A stretch of DNA of 64,000 bases. Origin: an uncultured Dokdonella sp. GTDB lineage: Bacteria > Pseudomonadota > Gammaproteobacteria > Xanthomonadales > Rhodanobacteraceae. Of this stretch, positions 32,059-42,205 are shown one piece after another. Below the pieces are notes generated by a model. That model searched no databases, was not told the origin of the DNA, and worked only from the letters and a program-made list of their open reading frames with translations. Within the stretch, counting starts at the first letter, position 1. Each line of letters begins with the position of its first letter. Where the stretch lies: assembly GCA_934526015.1 (NCBI GenBank), contig CAKSZY010000002.1, forward strand, positions 124,001-188,000. The letters run 5' to 3'. Made by a program: the position numbers and the translations under genes.

Positions 32059-34638
32059 TCAGCGGATGTCGGCGATGAGCCGGCGCGCTTCGGCCTGCTG
32101 CTGGGAGTTGCCCTCGACCAGCACTTCCTCGAGCATCGCCCGGGCGCCATCCGGATCGCCCATGTCGAGGTAGGCCTTGGCGAGGTCGAGCTTGGTGCCG
32201 ATGGCATCCTCTCCGGCGAAGAAGTCGTCGTCGGCGGCTGCCGCGACCGGCTCCTCGTGCTCGTCGAGGTCCAGCGCAGTCACCTCGCGCGGCGCCTGAT
32301 CGGGCTCGATCGGCGGCAGGTCGTCGAAGGTGAAGCCGTCGTCGGCCGCTGCCGGCGCCGGTGGCTGCGGCGCGTCGAAGTCGTACTCGACGGCGGTGAA
32401 CTCGGCGGTTTCCAGCGAGCCCTGCGGCTGCACCGGCGGTGCCACGTCGGCGGGGAAGGAATAATCCTCGCCGGCCGCAGCGTCGACACCCTCGAAGTCG
32501 AAGCCGTCGCTCGCACTTGCGGCTCCGGCCGGCGCTTCGTCGAAGGTGACGAGATCGCCGCCGAACAGGGAGTTGTGCGGCACGAGTTCCTCGCCCATCG
32601 CGCGCGCCTCGCGCCATTCGGCCTGGTTCGGATCGGCGATCGAGGCATACATCTCCTCGGCGGCCGCCTCGAACTTCAGCGCATCGCGTTGCGCGTAATA
32701 GAGGCTCAGCAATTCCAGATGCGCGCCGGCATTCGACGGGTCGAGACGCACCTGGTCGATCAGCTGCTGTTCCTCGCCGAAGGCATCGCTGGCGGCGGCG
32801 AGGCCGTCGGCGACCGGCGCGTCACCGAAGTGGTCGGCGATCGACGGACGGCTGCTGGTGGCCGCGGGCGTCTTGCGCTTGCGCAGGCCGAGCAGGCCGA
32901 GCAGCAGGAGCAGCACGCCGGCGATGCCGCCGGCGGCCAATGCCCACGGCTCGAGATACCACGGCGTCGCCGCGACCGGCGCGGGCGTCGTCGCCGGGGT
33001 CCGCGGTGCCGGCTTGACCGCTTCCGGTTTCGGCGCAGGTGCCGGGGTCGACGCAGGCGGCTGCGCGGCCGGCTCGCTTGCCGCGACCGGTTCTTCGCCC
33101 GCCGGTGCGACCGTGGCGGCCGCATCCGCGGACGATGACTCCAGCGGAGTCGTCGCGTCGACCGACTTGGGTGCCTCCCCTTCCGCGACGGCCGGCGTGG
33201 CCGGCGTGGCGGAGGCGGCGTCGGCGGACGGCGAGGCGGTCGACGCGGCAGCGTTGTCGCCGTTGCCCCAGATGTCTTCCTTGGTGATCGGTGCGGCTGC
33301 GGCCGGCGTTGCCGGCGCGGCGGGAACGGGGGGCGTGGCGGACGTTTCCGGCGTGCCGGTGCTGGCCGTGGCCGCCGTCGACGGCGACGCTGCCGCCGCT
33401 GCGGGCGTTGCCGCGACCGGCTCGGCCTTGGCGTCCTGCAGCGCCTTCAGCTTCTCGCGCAGTTCCGCCAGTTCGTTGTTCTGCAGCGAGATCAGGCGCT
33501 CGTTCTTGCCCTTGATGTCTTCCAGGTCCTTGACCCGCGACTTCAGCTCGCCGGATTCCTGCTCGCGGCTGGTCAGCGCTTCACGCACGCGCGCGAGTTC
33601 GGCGCGGGTGGCGGCGTCGCCACCCCCGGAAGTGCCGCCGCTCGGACGGTCGGCAGCGCTGTCACCGGCCTTGCCTTCCCGCGGCGGCACGAGCGCAAGA
33701 CGCTCGCCCTTCGGTGCCGGGGTCGAGCCGGTCGCCGGCGCCGACCGGGTGCTCGTGGCGGGCGTGATGTCGGCAACGAGGGTCGGCGCGGAAGCGGCAC
33801 CACCGCGCCATTCCTCGATCTGGGCGCGCACCGCGGCCGCTGCCTCGCGCACCGAGCCGACCGCACCGATTTCCTCGGCGCTCGGAATGCGCAGGACGGC
33901 ACCGCGCTTGAGCGCGTTGATGTTGTCGCGATAGAAACCGTTCGGATTGGCCTTGAGCAGGGCCAGCATCATCTGGTTGACGCTGACGCTCTCGTCGGGG
34001 CGGGTGGCACGGGCGACCTCGCCGAGCGTCTCGCCGGCAGCCACCGGACCGTACTCACCGGCCGCGGCAGTCGGCGCGGGCGCTGCCGGTGCCGGAGCGG
34101 CGGCGACCGGCCTGGCCGGTGCCGGGGCGGCAGCCGGCTTCGGCGCGGCGGCCGGCTTGCTCGCCGGGAGCGCCTGCGCAGGCGCGCGCTCGGGTTCGGC
34201 GGCGGCCGCTGCAATCGCACTCGAACCCTTCACCGCCGGCGCCATGATCGGCGGATCGAGCAGGACGGCGTATTCGCGCAGCAGGCGTCCCTTCGGCCAG
34301 TTCGCCTCCAGCAGGAGGTTGAGGAACGGCTCGCGGACGATGTCCTGGCTGGTGATGCGCACCACCGTCTCGCCGCGCGCGTTCTTCGCCAAAGAGAACT
34401 GCAGCGGCACGCCGAGGCTGGAGCGGTTGAGGCCGACGCGGTCGAAATCATCGGCCGAGGCGAGTTGGACGACGAGGCCTTCGGCCTCGCCCGGCGTACC
34501 CTGGATGACCGGAATTTCGGCCACCAGCGGCTGGTTGAGGCCTGACCGGATCTGGATCGGCCCCAGACCCAGCGCGAGCGCGTCGGTCGCTCCCAGCGCG
34601 AGCGCGATGGCCAGCGACAATTTCAGCGGTCGTTTCAT
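32059..34638 (-). CDS. fimV: FimV, polar hub protein for type IV pili/twitching
   Basis: An 859-residue FimV. In Pseudomonas and relatives it binds peptidoglycan and organises polar type IV pilus machinery. Domains in order: signal peptide (about 1-23, ending ALALG), FimV N-terminal domain ([20 protein letters not shown]), a Pro-Ala-rich linker, a LysM domain (about 195-255, [20 protein letters not shown]), a coiled coil around residues 350-405, a second long Ala/Pro/Thr linker, one transmembrane segment near 565-585 ([20 protein letters not shown]), an acidic cytoplasmic part and the C-terminal FimV TPR-like domain ([20 protein letters not shown]). The ATG at 34638 gives [16 protein letters not shown]. 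asd is upstream, as in related genomes. Confidence 0.95.
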   Translation of the reverse strand: MKRPLKLSLAIALALGATDALALGLGPIQIRSGLNQPLVAEIPVIQGTPGEAEGLVVQLASADDFDRVGLNRSSLGVPLQFSLAKNARGETVVRITSQDIVREPFLNLLLEANWPKGRLLREYAVLLDPPIMAPAVKGSSAIAAAAAEPERAPAQALPASKPAAAPKPAAAPAPARPVAAAPAPAAPAPTAAAGEYGPVAAGETLGEVARATRPDESVSVNQMMLALLKANPNGFYRDNINALKRGAVLRIPSAEEIGAVGSVREAAAAVRAQIEEWRGGAASAPTLVADITPATSTRSAPATGSTPAPKGERLALVPPREGKAGDSAADRPSGGTSGGGDAATRAELARVREALTSREQESGELKSRVKDLEDIKGKNERLISLQNNELAELREKLKALQDAKAEPVAATPAAAAASPSTAATASTGTPETSATPPVPAAPATPAAAAPITKEDIWGNGDNAAASTASPSADAASATPATPAVAEGEAPKSVDATTPLESSSADAAATVAPAGEEPVAASEPAAQPPASTPAPAPKPEAVKPAPRTPATTPAPVAATPWYLEPWALAAGGIAGVLLLLLGLLGLRKRKTPAATSSRPSIADHFGDAPVADGLAAASDAFGEEQQLIDQVRLDPSNAGAHLELLSLYYAQRDALKFEAAAEEMYASIADPNQAEWREARAMGEELVPHNSLFGGDLVTFDEAPAGAASASDGFDFEGVDAAAGEDYSFPADVAPPVQPQGSLETAEFTAVEYDFDAPQPPAPAAADDGFTFDDLPPIEPDQAPREVTALDLDEHEEPVAAAADDDFFAGEDAIGTKLDLAKAYLDMGDPDGARAMLEEVLVEGNSQQQAEARRLIADIR

Positions 34639-34713
34639 GTACAGCGCTCCCCGGAAGCGTGGTCAGCAACGGTCGGCCGCTCCCCTGGAGCGCCGGAAAA
34701 AGCTCGAAAACGC

Positions 34714-34719
34714 CTTATA
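34714..34719 (-). promoter_or_regulatory. Possible -10 box for fimV
   Basis: TATAAG on the minus strand in the otherwise GC-rich asd-fimV gap, about 75 bases before the fimV ATG. No clear -35 box. Confidence 0.3.
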
Positions 34720-34738
34720 ACACATCGGTAACTCTATA

Positions 34739-35767
34739 TCAGAGATACGTTTTCACCAATAGCTCGCCAATCTGGACCGCATTGAGGGCAGCGCCCTTGC
34801 GGATATTGTCCGCGACAACCCAGAGATCGATGCCGCGCGGATGCGAGATGTCCTCGCGGATGCGGCCGACCAGCACCGGATCGGTACCGGCGGCATCCCC
34901 CACCGGCGTCGGATAGCCGCCGGCCCGCCGCTCGTCGATGACGCGCACGCCGGGGGCATTCTCCAGCAATTCGCGCACGCGTTCTGCGCTGATCTTCACG
35001 CGCGTCTCGATATGCACGGCCTCGGCATGGCCGAGGAAGACCGGCACGCGGACCGCGGTCGGGTTCACCTGGATCGAGTCGTCGCCGAGGATCCGGCGCG
35101 TTTCCCACACCATCTTCATTTCCTCGCGGGTATAGCCGTTGTCCTGGAAATCATCGATGTGCGGGATGACATTGAAGGCGATCTGCTTGCTGAACTTCGA
35201 CGGCTTCACTTCCTGGAAATTGAGCAGGGCGGCGGTCTGCCGGCCGAGTTCCTCGATCCCGGAGCGGCCGGCGCCCGACACCGACTGGTAGGTGGCGACA
35301 TTGATGCGCTCGATGCCGACCGCGCGGTGGATCGGCGCCAGCGCGACCATCAACTGCATGGTCGAACAATTCGGATTGGCGATGATGCCGCGCCGGGTAT
35401 GGCCGGCAATCGCCTCCGGATTGACTTCGCTGACGACCAGCGGAATGTCCTCGTCGCGACGGAACTCGGAGGTGTTGTCGATGACCACCGCACCCGCCGC
35501 CGCCGCCCGCGGGGCGTGCACGCGACTGACCGCGGCACCGGCGGAGAAGAAGGCGATGTCGATGCCCTTGAAGTCGAAGCTTTCGAGTTCGCGCACGGTC
35601 GCCTGTTTCGCCCCCAGCGCAAGCTTCTCGCCGGCACTCCTCGCGCTCGCCAGCGGAACGAACGAGGCGACCGGAAAGCGGCGCTCGGCGAGGATCTCGA
35701 TCAGGCTCTCGCCAACCGCTCCGGTGGCGCCGACGAGGGCGACGTTGCAACCCGACTGCTTGCTCAT
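34739..35767 (-). CDS. asd: Aspartate-semialdehyde dehydrogenase
   Basis: A 342-residue Asd, the branch-point enzyme to lysine/diaminopimelate, threonine and methionine. The NADP-binding GATGAVGES is at residues 13-21. The catalytic Cys134 is in IIANPNCSTMQLM, and SVSGAGRSGIEEL follows. The protein is of the shorter USG-1/Asd2-like length class. The ATG at 35767 gives MSKQSGCNVALVGATG. It is downstream of aroC with a gap of about 60 bases and upstream of fimV. Confidence 0.95.
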   Translation of the reverse strand: MSKQSGCNVALVGATGAVGESLIEILAERRFPVASFVPLASARSAGEKLALGAKQATVRELESFDFKGIDIAFFSAGAAVSRVHAPRAAAAGAVVIDNTSEFRRDEDIPLVVSEVNPEAIAGHTRRGIIANPNCSTMQLMVALAPIHRAVGIERINVATYQSVSGAGRSGIEELGRQTAALLNFQEVKPSKFSKQIAFNVIPHIDDFQDNGYTREEMKMVWETRRILGDDSIQVNPTAVRVPVFLGHAEAVHIETRVKISAERVRELLENAPGVRVIDERRAGGYPTPVGDAAGTDPVLVGRIREDISHPRGIDLWVVADNIRKGAALNAVQIGELLVKTYL

Positions 35768-35826
35768 GGGACTCCTGCACGCGGGCGAGCCGCGGCATGC
35801 ATTGTGCGGAGGAAGGCCACCGCGGC

Positions 35827-36939
35827 TCAATGGCCGTGCGACGGCGGCGCCTGGCCGGGGATGCGCGGTGCGACCGGGCCGACATCGGCACATTGCGCGC
35901 GATGGCGCAGGGCGTGGTCGATCAGCACGAGGGCGACCATGGCCTCGACGATCGGCGTCGCGCGCAGGCCGACGCAGGGATCGTGGCGCCCCTTCGTGCG
36001 CACCTCGACCGCTTCGCCGGCGAGGTTCACGCTGCGGCCCGGCACGAGGATGCTCGAGGTCGGCTTGAAGGCGACGCTGGCGGTGATCGCCTGGCCGCTG
36101 CTGATGCCGCCGAGGATGCCGCCGGCGTGGTTGGAGAGGAATCCTTCCGGAGCGAGTTCGTCGCGATGCCCGCTGCCGTTCTGCGCGACCACCTCGAAGC
36201 CGTCGCCGATGCCGACCGCCTTGACCGCATTGATCGACATCAGCGCCGCGGCGAGGTCGCCGTCGAGCTTGCCGTAGACCGGCTCGCCCCAGCCCGGCGG
36301 CACGCCTTCGGCAACGACGTCGACGCGCGCGCCGACCGAGTCGCCGGCCTTGCGCAGGGCATCGATGCAGTCTTCGAGCTCGCCGACCATCGAGGCATCC
36401 GGCCAGAAGAACGGATTGCCCTCGACCGCATCCCAGTCAAACGTGCGCGGCGCGAGATCGCCGATCCGCGTGACGCAGCCGCGCACGCGGATGCCGTGGT
36501 GTTCGGCCAGCCATTTTCGGGCGACGACGCCGGCGGCGACGCGCATGGTCGTCTCGCGCGCCGAGGAACGGCCACCTCCGCGCGGGTCGCGGATGCCGTA
36601 CTTCTGCCAGTAGGTGTAGTCGGCATGTCCGGGACGGAACGTGTCGAGCAGTTCCCCGTAGTCCTTCGGGCGCGGGTCGGTATTGCGGATCAGCAGGGCG
36701 ATCGGCGTGCCGGTGGTACGCCCCTCGAACACGCCCGAAAGGATTTCAACCTCGTCGGCCTCGCGGCGCTGCGAGGTGTAGCGCGAGCGCCCCGTCGCGC
36801 GACGCTCGAGATCGTGGTGGAACTCCTCGGGCGCGAGCGCCAGTCCCGGCGGACAACCGTCGATCACGCAGCCGATGGCCGGACCATGGCTTTCGCCGAA
36901 GGTGGTGACGGTGAAGAGTTTGCCGAACGAATTGCTCAT
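35827..36939 (-). CDS. aroC: Chorismate synthase
   Basis: A 370-residue flavin-dependent chorismate synthase, last step of the shikimate pathway. Signatures are [20 protein letters not shown] at the N-terminus, [31 protein letters not shown] and GISSGQAIT. The ATG at 36939 gives [19 protein letters not shown], the family start. The mRNA leader right before the ATG is a C-rich heptamer array (CCCCTCGCCTCCA), with no Shine-Dalgarno. Confidence 0.96.
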   Translation of the reverse strand: MSNSFGKLFTVTTFGESHGPAIGCVIDGCPPGLALAPEEFHHDLERRATGRSRYTSQRREADEVEILSGVFEGRTTGTPIALLIRNTDPRPKDYGELLDTFRPGHADYTYWQKYGIRDPRGGGRSSARETTMRVAAGVVARKWLAEHHGIRVRGCVTRIGDLAPRTFDWDAVEGNPFFWPDASMVGELEDCIDALRKAGDSVGARVDVVAEGVPPGWGEPVYGKLDGDLAAALMSINAVKAVGIGDGFEVVAQNGSGHRDELAPEGFLSNHAGGILGGISSGQAITASVAFKPTSSILVPGRSVNLAGEAVEVRTKGRHDPCVGLRATPIVEAMVALVLIDHALRHRAQCADVGPVAPRIPGQAPPSHGH

Positions 36940-37030
36940 TGGAGGCGAGGGGCTAGGGGCTGGGGGCTAGGGAGAGGGGAGAGGAGCGAGGGGCGAGGGG
37001 CGAGGGGCGAGGGGCGAGGGGCGAGGGGCG

Positions 37031-37128
37031 AGGGCGCGATGATCGCGTATGGTCATGTTCGTGAAAGTGGTACGGCTGCTCTTGTAGCACCATGTCGGCT
37101 TGATCTCGGTCCGACGATTGTCGCGCCT
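37031..37128 (+). repeat. Shared palindromic core unit, copy 1 (in E4)
   Basis: It reads from AGGGCGCGAT through TTCGTGAAAGTGGTAC, CTTGTAGCACCATGTCGG and CTCGGTCCGACGATTGTCG to TCGCGCC. The junction-proximal part (CGATGATCGCGTATGGTCATG) matches the right end of copy 4 inverted. Confidence 0.85.
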
Positions 37129-37160
37129 CGCGCCTCGCGCTGGCATAACGCATTGTCATG

Positions 37161-37232
37161 CACGAAAGGTGGTACAGCGGCTTTAGTAGCTGCATGTCGG
37201 CCTTGATGTCGGTCCGACGATCGTCGAGCCCT
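37161..37232 (+). repeat. Shared palindromic core unit, copy 2 (in E4, shorter)
   Basis: Contains CACGAAAGGTGGTACAGCGG, AGTAGCTGCATGTCGG and GGTCCGACGATCGTCG. The 12-mer CGACGATCGTCG is a perfect palindrome and GTCGGTCCGAC is a near-perfect one next to it. It lacks the first 25 bases of the full unit. Confidence 0.85.
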
Positions 37233-37265
37233 CGCCCCTCTCCCTAGCCCCTAGCCCCCTCGCCC

Positions 37266-38186
37266 TCAGCCCCTAGCCATCGCGGCAGCGCGGATCGCCG
37301 GCGCGTGGGCGACGAGATCGGCGCGGTCGAGGACGAACACGCCCATCGCGCCGACCGCGAACTCGATCCAGTTGAACGGCACCTCCGGCAGCAGTTCGAC
37401 CAGGGCGCGCTCGCTCTCGCCGACCTCGACGATCAGCACACCGTCATCGACCAGGTGGACCGGCGCCTCGGCGAGGATGCGCAGGGCGAAATCGAGCCCG
37501 TCGCCGCCGGCGGTGAGGCCGAGTTTCGGCTCGTGCGCATATTCGGCGGGCAGTGCGGCGAACTCGTCCTCGGTGACGTACGGCGGATTGCTGACGATGA
37601 GGTCGTAGCGCTCGCCGGCGATGCCGGTGAAGAGGTCGGAGCGGATTGCGCGCACGCGTTCGCCGACATCCTGGTAGTCGATGTTCTCGCGCGCGAGCGA
37701 AAGCGCTTCCTCGCTGACGTCGACAAGGTCGACCTGCCAGTCGGGGTTGTACGAGGCCATGGCGATGCCGATGCAGCCCGAGCCCGTGCACAGGTCGAGT
37801 GCGCGCGAAACCTCGCGACCGTCGAGCCAGGGCGAGAAGCCGCCCTGGATCAGTTCGGCGATCGGCGAACGCGGCACCAGCGCACGGCGGTCGGAGACGA
37901 ACTCGAGGCCGGCAAACCAGGCCTTGCCGGTCAGGTAGGCGACCGGCGTGCGCTCGCGCACGCGCCGCTCAAACAGGTCGAGCACGGCCTCGCGCTCGTC
38001 GCCGGTCAGGCGCGCCTGGCCGTAGGCCGGCGGCAGGTCGTGCGGCAGCTGCAGGGTCTGCAGGACCAGATGCGTCGACTCGTCGAGCGCATTGTCGTAG
38101 CTGTGGCCGAAGGTCAGCCCGGCCTTGCCGAAGCGGCTCGCCCCGTAACGGATGAAGTCGATGATCGTGGCGAGTTCGGCGGTCAT
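37266..38186 (-). CDS. prmB: PrmB, 50S ribosomal protein L3 glutamine methyltransferase
   Basis: A 306-residue class I methyltransferase of the HemK/PrmB family that methylates a glutamine of ribosomal protein L3. SAM binding is at LDLCTGSGCIGIAMA and the glutamine-binding motif is DLIVSNPPYVTEDE. The N-terminal helical domain (TIIDFIRYGASRFGKAGLTF) is of the PrmB type rather than PrmC. The ATG at 38186 was chosen on that basis. The protein ends MARG followed by TGA, read from the heptamer array, so the last three residues are array-encoded. It is upstream of aroC on the same strand, as is common. Confidence 0.94.
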   Translation of the reverse strand: MTAELATIIDFIRYGASRFGKAGLTFGHSYDNALDESTHLVLQTLQLPHDLPPAYGQARLTGDEREAVLDLFERRVRERTPVAYLTGKAWFAGLEFVSDRRALVPRSPIAELIQGGFSPWLDGREVSRALDLCTGSGCIGIAMASYNPDWQVDLVDVSEEALSLARENIDYQDVGERVRAIRSDLFTGIAGERYDLIVSNPPYVTEDEFAALPAEYAHEPKLGLTAGGDGLDFALRILAEAPVHLVDDGVLIVEVGESERALVELLPEVPFNWIEFAVGAMGVFVLDRADLVAHAPAIRAAAMARG

Positions 38187-38381
38187 GGCAAGGGATCGGT
38201 GAGGATGGTTCGAGGCGCGGGATCGCGTGCAACGGGCCGACGGCGGACCGGCGCGCGTGCTGGCCGGCCGCCAGCCGTCGCCGACGATCGTGGCCGGCGA
38301 TGCGCGGAACCGGTCGGGACCCTGCATCCCTCTAGTGTAGCGGCAGGCGTGCTGCGCTGCCGAAGGCTGGCGGTGGACGGC

Positions 38382-38387
38382 TATACT
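38382..38387 (+). promoter_or_regulatory. -10 box suggesting a leaderless transcript for the SCO1-like gene
   Basis: TATACT is followed by six bases (CGCCGG) and then the ATG at 38394. If it is a real -10 box, transcription would start at or next to the A of the ATG. No ribosome binding site is present. The same layout is seen at the sensor kinase gene (47815-47803, minus strand). No clear -35. Confidence 0.4.
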
Positions 38388-38393
38388 CGCCGG

Positions 38394-39038
38394 ATGACCG
38401 AATCGTCCCCTTCCCGCCCGCGCATCGGCGCGACAGCGCTGATCCTGATTGCCGCTCTGGCCGTCGCGATCGGCTTCTTCGCCGGCTCGCGCTTCCTCGG
38501 CACGCCGGCGGCAGCGCCGGTGAAGACGGCGGTGATGTATCCCGCGCCGCGCGCCCTGCCGGACTTCCAGCTCGTGCAGGCCGACGGCTCGCCGCTGACC
38601 GCGGCCGACTGGAAGGGCCGCTGGAATCTCGTGTTCATCGGCTTCACCCATTGCCCGGACGTGTGCCCGAACACGCTGGCCGTGTTCCGCCAGGTCTGGG
38701 GCCTGCTCGAACCGCAGGGCCTTTTGCCGCGCCTGCGCTTCGACTTCATCTCGGTCGATCCGGAGCGCGACGACGGCAAGCGCCTCGCCGATTACGTCGG
38801 CTATTTCCACAAGGACTTCAGCGCCGCCAGCGGCAGCGACGAGGAACTGACGCGCTTCACGCGCGCGCTCGGCCTGGTCTATGCGCGGGTGCCCGGCGAA
38901 GGCGACCGCTATTCGGTCGACCACAGCGCATCGGTGGTGATCGTCGATCCCGAAGGCCGTGTGGTCGGCCTGTTCCGTCCGCCGTTCGAGGCGGCACCGA
39001 TCGCCGCCGACCTCGCCGTGCTGGCCGGAAACCGCTGA
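38394..39038 (+). CDS. SCO1/SenC family copper chaperone for cytochrome oxidase
   Basis: A 214-residue membrane-anchored thioredoxin-fold protein. One N-terminal transmembrane segment at about residues 11-31 is followed by a periplasmic domain. The copper-binding set is complete: Cys87 and Cys91 (THCPDVCPN) and His177 (YSVDHSASVVIVD). Family members deliver copper to the CuA site of cytochrome c oxidase or act in thiol control. The stop overlaps the psd ATG by one base (TGATG). No cytochrome oxidase gene is in the window. Confidence 0.93.
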   Translation: MTESSPSRPRIGATALILIAALAVAIGFFAGSRFLGTPAAAPVKTAVMYPAPRALPDFQLVQADGSPLTAADWKGRWNLVFIGFTHCPDVCPNTLAVFRQVWGLLEPQGLLPRLRFDFISVDPERDDGKRLADYVGYFHKDFSAASGSDEELTRFTRALGLVYARVPGEGDRYSVDHSASVVIVDPEGRVVGLFRPPFEAAPIAADLAVLAGNR

Positions 39039-39880
39039 TGCGTGCCGCCGTCGTCCTGCAATATCTGCTGCCGCACCGGCTCCTCTCGCGCATCGTCCAT
39101 CGGGCCACGCGCTGGACCTGGCGTCCGTGGAAGAACCTGCTGATCCGCCGGATCACCTCGAGCTACGCCGTCAACCTCGACGAAGCCGTCAACGCCGATG
39201 TCGAGGCCTATGAACACTTCAACGCCTTCTTCACGCGCGCGCTGAAAACCGACGCGCGCCCGCAGGATGCCGACCCTCGGGCCGTGCTCTGCCCGGCCGA
39301 CGGCCGCATCAGCCAGGCCGGCCCGATCCGTGCCGGGCGCATTTTCCAGGCCAAGGGCCAGGACTACAGCGCCGCCGAGCTGCTCGGCGACGCGGACGCC
39401 GCGGCGGCCTACGCCGACGGCCGCTTCGCCACCGTCTATCTGTCACCGCGCGACTACCACCGCGTGCACATGCCGCTGGCCGGGCGCCTCGTCTCGACCC
39501 TGCATGTACCGGGACGCCTGTTCAGCGTGGCACCGTTCGCGGTCGAGGCGATCCCGCGCCTGTTCGCCCGCAACGAGCGTCTGGTCTGTCATTTCGAGGG
39601 GGAACACGGACCGTTTGCCGTGGTCCTGGTCGGCGCCATGCTGGTGTCGAGCGTGTCGACGGTCTGGAACGGGCTGGAAATCCCGCCCTATGCCGCGCGC
39701 CCGCTCGCCCGCGACTGGCAGGACAGCAAGCTGCACCTCGCCCGCGGCGACGAGATGGGCCGTTTCAACATGGGTTCGACCGTGATCCTGCTGCTGCCGG
39801 CCGCCGGACCGCGCCTCGATCCGCTGCTGCCCGAGCAGGCGGTCCGCGTCGGCCAGCGCATCGGCACGGCCGGAGCGTGA
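39038..39880 (+). CDS. psd: Phosphatidylserine decarboxylase proenzyme
   Basis: A 280-residue pyruvoyl-dependent enzyme that makes phosphatidylethanolamine in the inner membrane. The self-cleavage motif MGST is at residues 245-248, with cleavage expected between Gly246 and Ser247. The residues needed for processing are visible: Asp88 (CPADGRI) and His144 (DYHRVHMP). The ATG at 39038 overlaps the SCO1-like stop, so the two are coupled. Confidence 0.95.
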   Translation: MRAAVVLQYLLPHRLLSRIVHRATRWTWRPWKNLLIRRITSSYAVNLDEAVNADVEAYEHFNAFFTRALKTDARPQDADPRAVLCPADGRISQAGPIRAGRIFQAKGQDYSAAELLGDADAAAAYADGRFATVYLSPRDYHRVHMPLAGRLVSTLHVPGRLFSVAPFAVEAIPRLFARNERLVCHFEGEHGPFAVVLVGAMLVSSVSTVWNGLEIPPYAARPLARDWQDSKLHLARGDEMGRFNMGSTVILLLPAAGPRLDPLLPEQAVRVGQRIGTAGA

Positions 39881-39942
39881 TCGGTTCCGCGAAAATGTGA
39901 CAGAAATTGTCAACAGATGACCAAAACACCCGCCGATCTGTC

Positions 39943-39948
39943 TACAAT
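39943..39948 (+). promoter_or_regulatory. Possible -10 box for the 147-aa protein gene
   Basis: TACAAT within CTACAATCGG, 31 bases before the ATG at 39979. The same ten bases CTACAATCGG occur before yjgR at 42167-42176. The upstream 50 bases are relatively AT-rich. A TTGTCA at 39907 is 30 bases away, too far for a -35. Confidence 0.4.
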
Positions 39949-39978
39949 CGGGACTCCACGAGTCCACAGGGGGCGACC

Positions 39979-40422
39979 ATGCAGATTCTCACCCGTTTGA
40001 TCGCGCTGACTCGCGGCATGCAGCTGAAGCGCCAGTTCAAGGAAATCGAGAAGGCGCTCGAGCAGCTCGCTCCGAATGCGCGCCGCCAGCTTGCCGCGAT
40101 CGCCATGCGCGAATTCTCCGCCGCGTCGAAGAGCGAGTTCCCGCATCTGTACGCGACTCCGCCCGAAGAAAAGTACGCTCCGTGGGGTTCCGGCACCGCG
40201 ATCGGCTTCGAGCGCATGAAGTCCGACAGCCAGCAGGTGCGCCTGCGCGGCCTCGCCTTGTGGCTCATCGTGAGCTTCCACGAGACCAAGGACTCGCAGT
40301 ATGCCGACCAGCGCGAGCTGCACCGGCAGGTCATGCGCACGCTGCGCACGTTGAAGGAATCGGTGGGCGAAGCGACCGACACGGCCGCCGAATACTTCAC
40401 CAACAGCCCGCGCGCCGCCTGA
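39979..40422 (+). CDS. Conserved-looking 147-residue cytoplasmic protein, unknown
   Basis: No family recognised. The protein is soluble and mixed alpha-helical: MQILTRLIALTRGMQLKRQF, then KEIEKALEQLAPNARRQLAA, a tract SEFPHLYATPPEEKYAPWGS, and a helical second half. Codon use (GC-rich third positions) is like that of its neighbours, and it has its own probable -10 box and a good ribosome binding site (CAGGGGGCGACC), so I regard it as real. It stands alone, convergent to the lytic transglycosylase gene. Confidence 0.75.
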   Translation: MQILTRLIALTRGMQLKRQFKEIEKALEQLAPNARRQLAAIAMREFSAASKSEFPHLYATPPEEKYAPWGSGTAIGFERMKSDSQQVRLRGLALWLIVSFHETKDSQYADQRELHRQVMRTLRTLKESVGEATDTAAEYFTNSPRAA

Positions 40423-40502
40423 AACCCCGCGTTCCAGGCGGCTCGGCCGATGCCGACCCGGCCTTTCCCTCCACGGTCGTCCCGTTCCACGCCTTGATCA
40501 CC

Positions 40503-40527
40503 GGGAACCGCGTTTGACGCGGTTCCC
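40503..40527. terminator. Hairpin between convergent genes
   Basis: A perfect 10-bp stem (GGGAACCGCG / CGCGGTTCCC) with loop TTTGA. It lies 80 bases after the stop of the 147-aa protein gene and 36 bases after that of the lytic transglycosylase gene. No T-run, so it is a weak intrinsic terminator candidate for both directions. Confidence 0.5.
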
Positions 40528-40563
40528 TCGTACGTTCGTGGCTCGGTACCGGAGCGTCGCCGC

Positions 40564-42075
40564 TCAGCGTGCCGCGCAGGCCGGCAGCTTCAGTTTCTGG
40601 CCGGCCCGAATCGGATAGTGCGGCGCCCGCAGCCCGTTGAGGCGGGCGATGTCGACGATGCGCGCGCAGCCCGAGCGCCGCGCGATCGCGGCGACACTGT
40701 CGCCCTTGCGCACCACGTACGCATGCTGGGTGCCGGCTGGCGCGCCGGCGACGCGCGCCGGCTTCGGCTTCGCCGCGTTGGCGGCCAGGGTGGCGGCATG
40801 CAGTTCGCCCGCGAGCCGGCCCCAGCGCCCCTCGACACAGGACTTCCTGTAGACGCCCTCCAGTTGCGCCGGCAGTTCGACGCGCGTTCCGGCCGGCTGG
40901 CGTTCGGCCGGATCGAGGGCCGGATTGAGGTTGCGCAGCGCACGGAACCAGCCGTCGGTGAAGCCGGCATCGTTGCCGAGGCAGACGGTCAGTTCGGCGA
41001 GCGTCGCCGGCTCGGCGAGGACGATGCCGCCGGGACGACCGTCGATCTTCGGAAACTGCAGGTTGTAGCGCTCCGGATGCAGGAACAGCCAGGCCGCGGC
41101 GAGGACCATCGGCACGTAGTCGCGCGTCTCGGCCGGCAAGGCCGTGTAGATGTCCGGATCCCAGAAGCTCTTCTGTCCGCCGCGTCCGGCCAGGCGCTGC
41201 ATGCGTCCTTCGCCGCCGTTGTAGGCGGCCACGACCAGTTCGAGGTTGCCGTTGAAGATGGCAAGCTGCTCGTTGATGTAGGCCGCATTCGCACGCGCCG
41301 ACAGGCCCGGATCGAAGCGCTGGTCGAAGCCGTCGCGCCGCGACAGCCCGAAGCGAAGTCCGGTGGCGTACATGAACTGCAAGGGACCCGATGCGCCGGC
41401 ACGCGACACCGCATGCACGCGCCCGCCCGACTCCTTGGCGAGGATGCCGAACAGCAGGGCTTCCGGCAGGCCGGCCTTGTGGTACTCCGGCCACATGCGA
41501 TAGCGCATGTACTGGTAGTTCACGTAGGCGGTCATCAGGTTCGGCCGGTATTGGGTCAGCCATTGCTCGATGCCGGCCTTGACCGGGTCGTTGAGCATGA
41601 GGATGTCGGCGAGTTCGCGGCCGTTGAGCAGGGTGATGGTGCGTTCCATCGCCGGCAGCGCGATGACGACCGGGCTGGTGGCCGCTTCGCCGGCATCGCC
41701 GACCACGGTCGGCTCGTCGCCATTCCCGGGTGCATCCACGCCGGCCCGCAACAGGCGGTCGTAGGTGGAGAAGAAGCGCGTGGCGTCGCATCCCGGCAGG
41801 CTCGCGCAGCGCACGGCGGCCGCCTGCAGTTCGTCGAGCGCGGCATTCATCTCGGCGTGCGCGCGCAGGGCGTCGCCATCGGCCGCCAACGCGAGTGCCG
41901 AAGCATGGCGCTGGCTGGCGGCGTCGAACTCGCCATAGAGCATGTTGAGCGCGATCTCGTCGACCTTGCCGCCGTTGCGCAACGCCGGCTTGGCGGACGT
42001 CTTCGCCGTCGTCGTCGTACAGGCCACCAGCAACAAGGCAAGGACGATCGACAGGCAGCTCGGGACGAGTCTCAT
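40564..42075 (-). CDS. Membrane-bound lytic murein transglycosylase, MltD-like, with LysM
   Basis: A 503-residue lipoprotein. The lipobox LLLVAC puts the acylated Cys at 19. A helical region precedes the SLT/GH23 domain, where [20 protein letters not shown] contains the catalytic Glu (family 1D pattern ES...GA.GPLQFM), and [12 protein letters not shown] is the second motif. A single LysM domain (about 447-500, [20 protein letters not shown]) ends the protein. The domain order is that of MltD, but it has only one LysM and an extra N-terminal domain, so I leave the symbol blank. It cleaves peptidoglycan glycan strands at the outer membrane. The ATG at 42075 is set by the signal. Confidence 0.9.
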   Translation of the reverse strand: MRLVPSCLSIVLALLLVACTTTTAKTSAKPALRNGGKVDEIALNMLYGEFDAASQRHASALALAADGDALRAHAEMNAALDELQAAAVRCASLPGCDATRFFSTYDRLLRAGVDAPGNGDEPTVVGDAGEAATSPVVIALPAMERTITLLNGRELADILMLNDPVKAGIEQWLTQYRPNLMTAYVNYQYMRYRMWPEYHKAGLPEALLFGILAKESGGRVHAVSRAGASGPLQFMYATGLRFGLSRRDGFDQRFDPGLSARANAAYINEQLAIFNGNLELVVAAYNGGEGRMQRLAGRGGQKSFWDPDIYTALPAETRDYVPMVLAAAWLFLHPERYNLQFPKIDGRPGGIVLAEPATLAELTVCLGNDAGFTDGWFRALRNLNPALDPAERQPAGTRVELPAQLEGVYRKSCVEGRWGRLAGELHAATLAANAAKPKPARVAGAPAGTQHAYVVRKGDSVAAIARRSGCARIVDIARLNGLRAPHYPIRAGQKLKLPACAAR

Positions 42076-42167
42076 GGTCGGCACGATTCCGGACAAAAAG
42101 CGACGCGGCACGGTACCCGACGCACGCGATGCGGGCAAATGCAGCGCAGCTGCAGCCGTCGACCGAC

Positions 42168-42173
42168 TACAAT
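42168..42173 (+). promoter_or_regulatory. Possible -10 box for yjgR-greB
   Basis: TACAAT within CTACAATCGG, 32 bases before the GTG start of yjgR, in the divergent gap with the lytic transglycosylase gene. No clear -35. Confidence 0.35.
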
Positions 42174-42205
42174 CGGCCTGCTGTCCCGGGCAACGAGGAG
42201 ACGAC

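Larger units (their letters stand above)
36940..37275. repeat. Composite inverted heptamer-array element E4 (prmB-aroC gap)
   Basis: This fills the whole 326-bp gap. Left array 36942-37036 starts with GGGGCTA units and becomes GGGGCGA units in near-perfect tandem (about 36985-37034). Right array about 37227-37275 is inverted and includes the last codons and the stop of prmB. The 190-bp core carries two tandem copies of the shared palindromic unit (37031-37128 and a shorter one at 37161-37232), about 100 bases apart. There is no gene or clear promoter. The left array touches the aroC start codon. Confidence 0.9.

Noticed and set aside
39907..39912. TTGTCA as a -35 box for the 147-residue protein gene
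   Set aside because: It is 30 bases from the TACAAT box, too far for a sigma-70 promoter.
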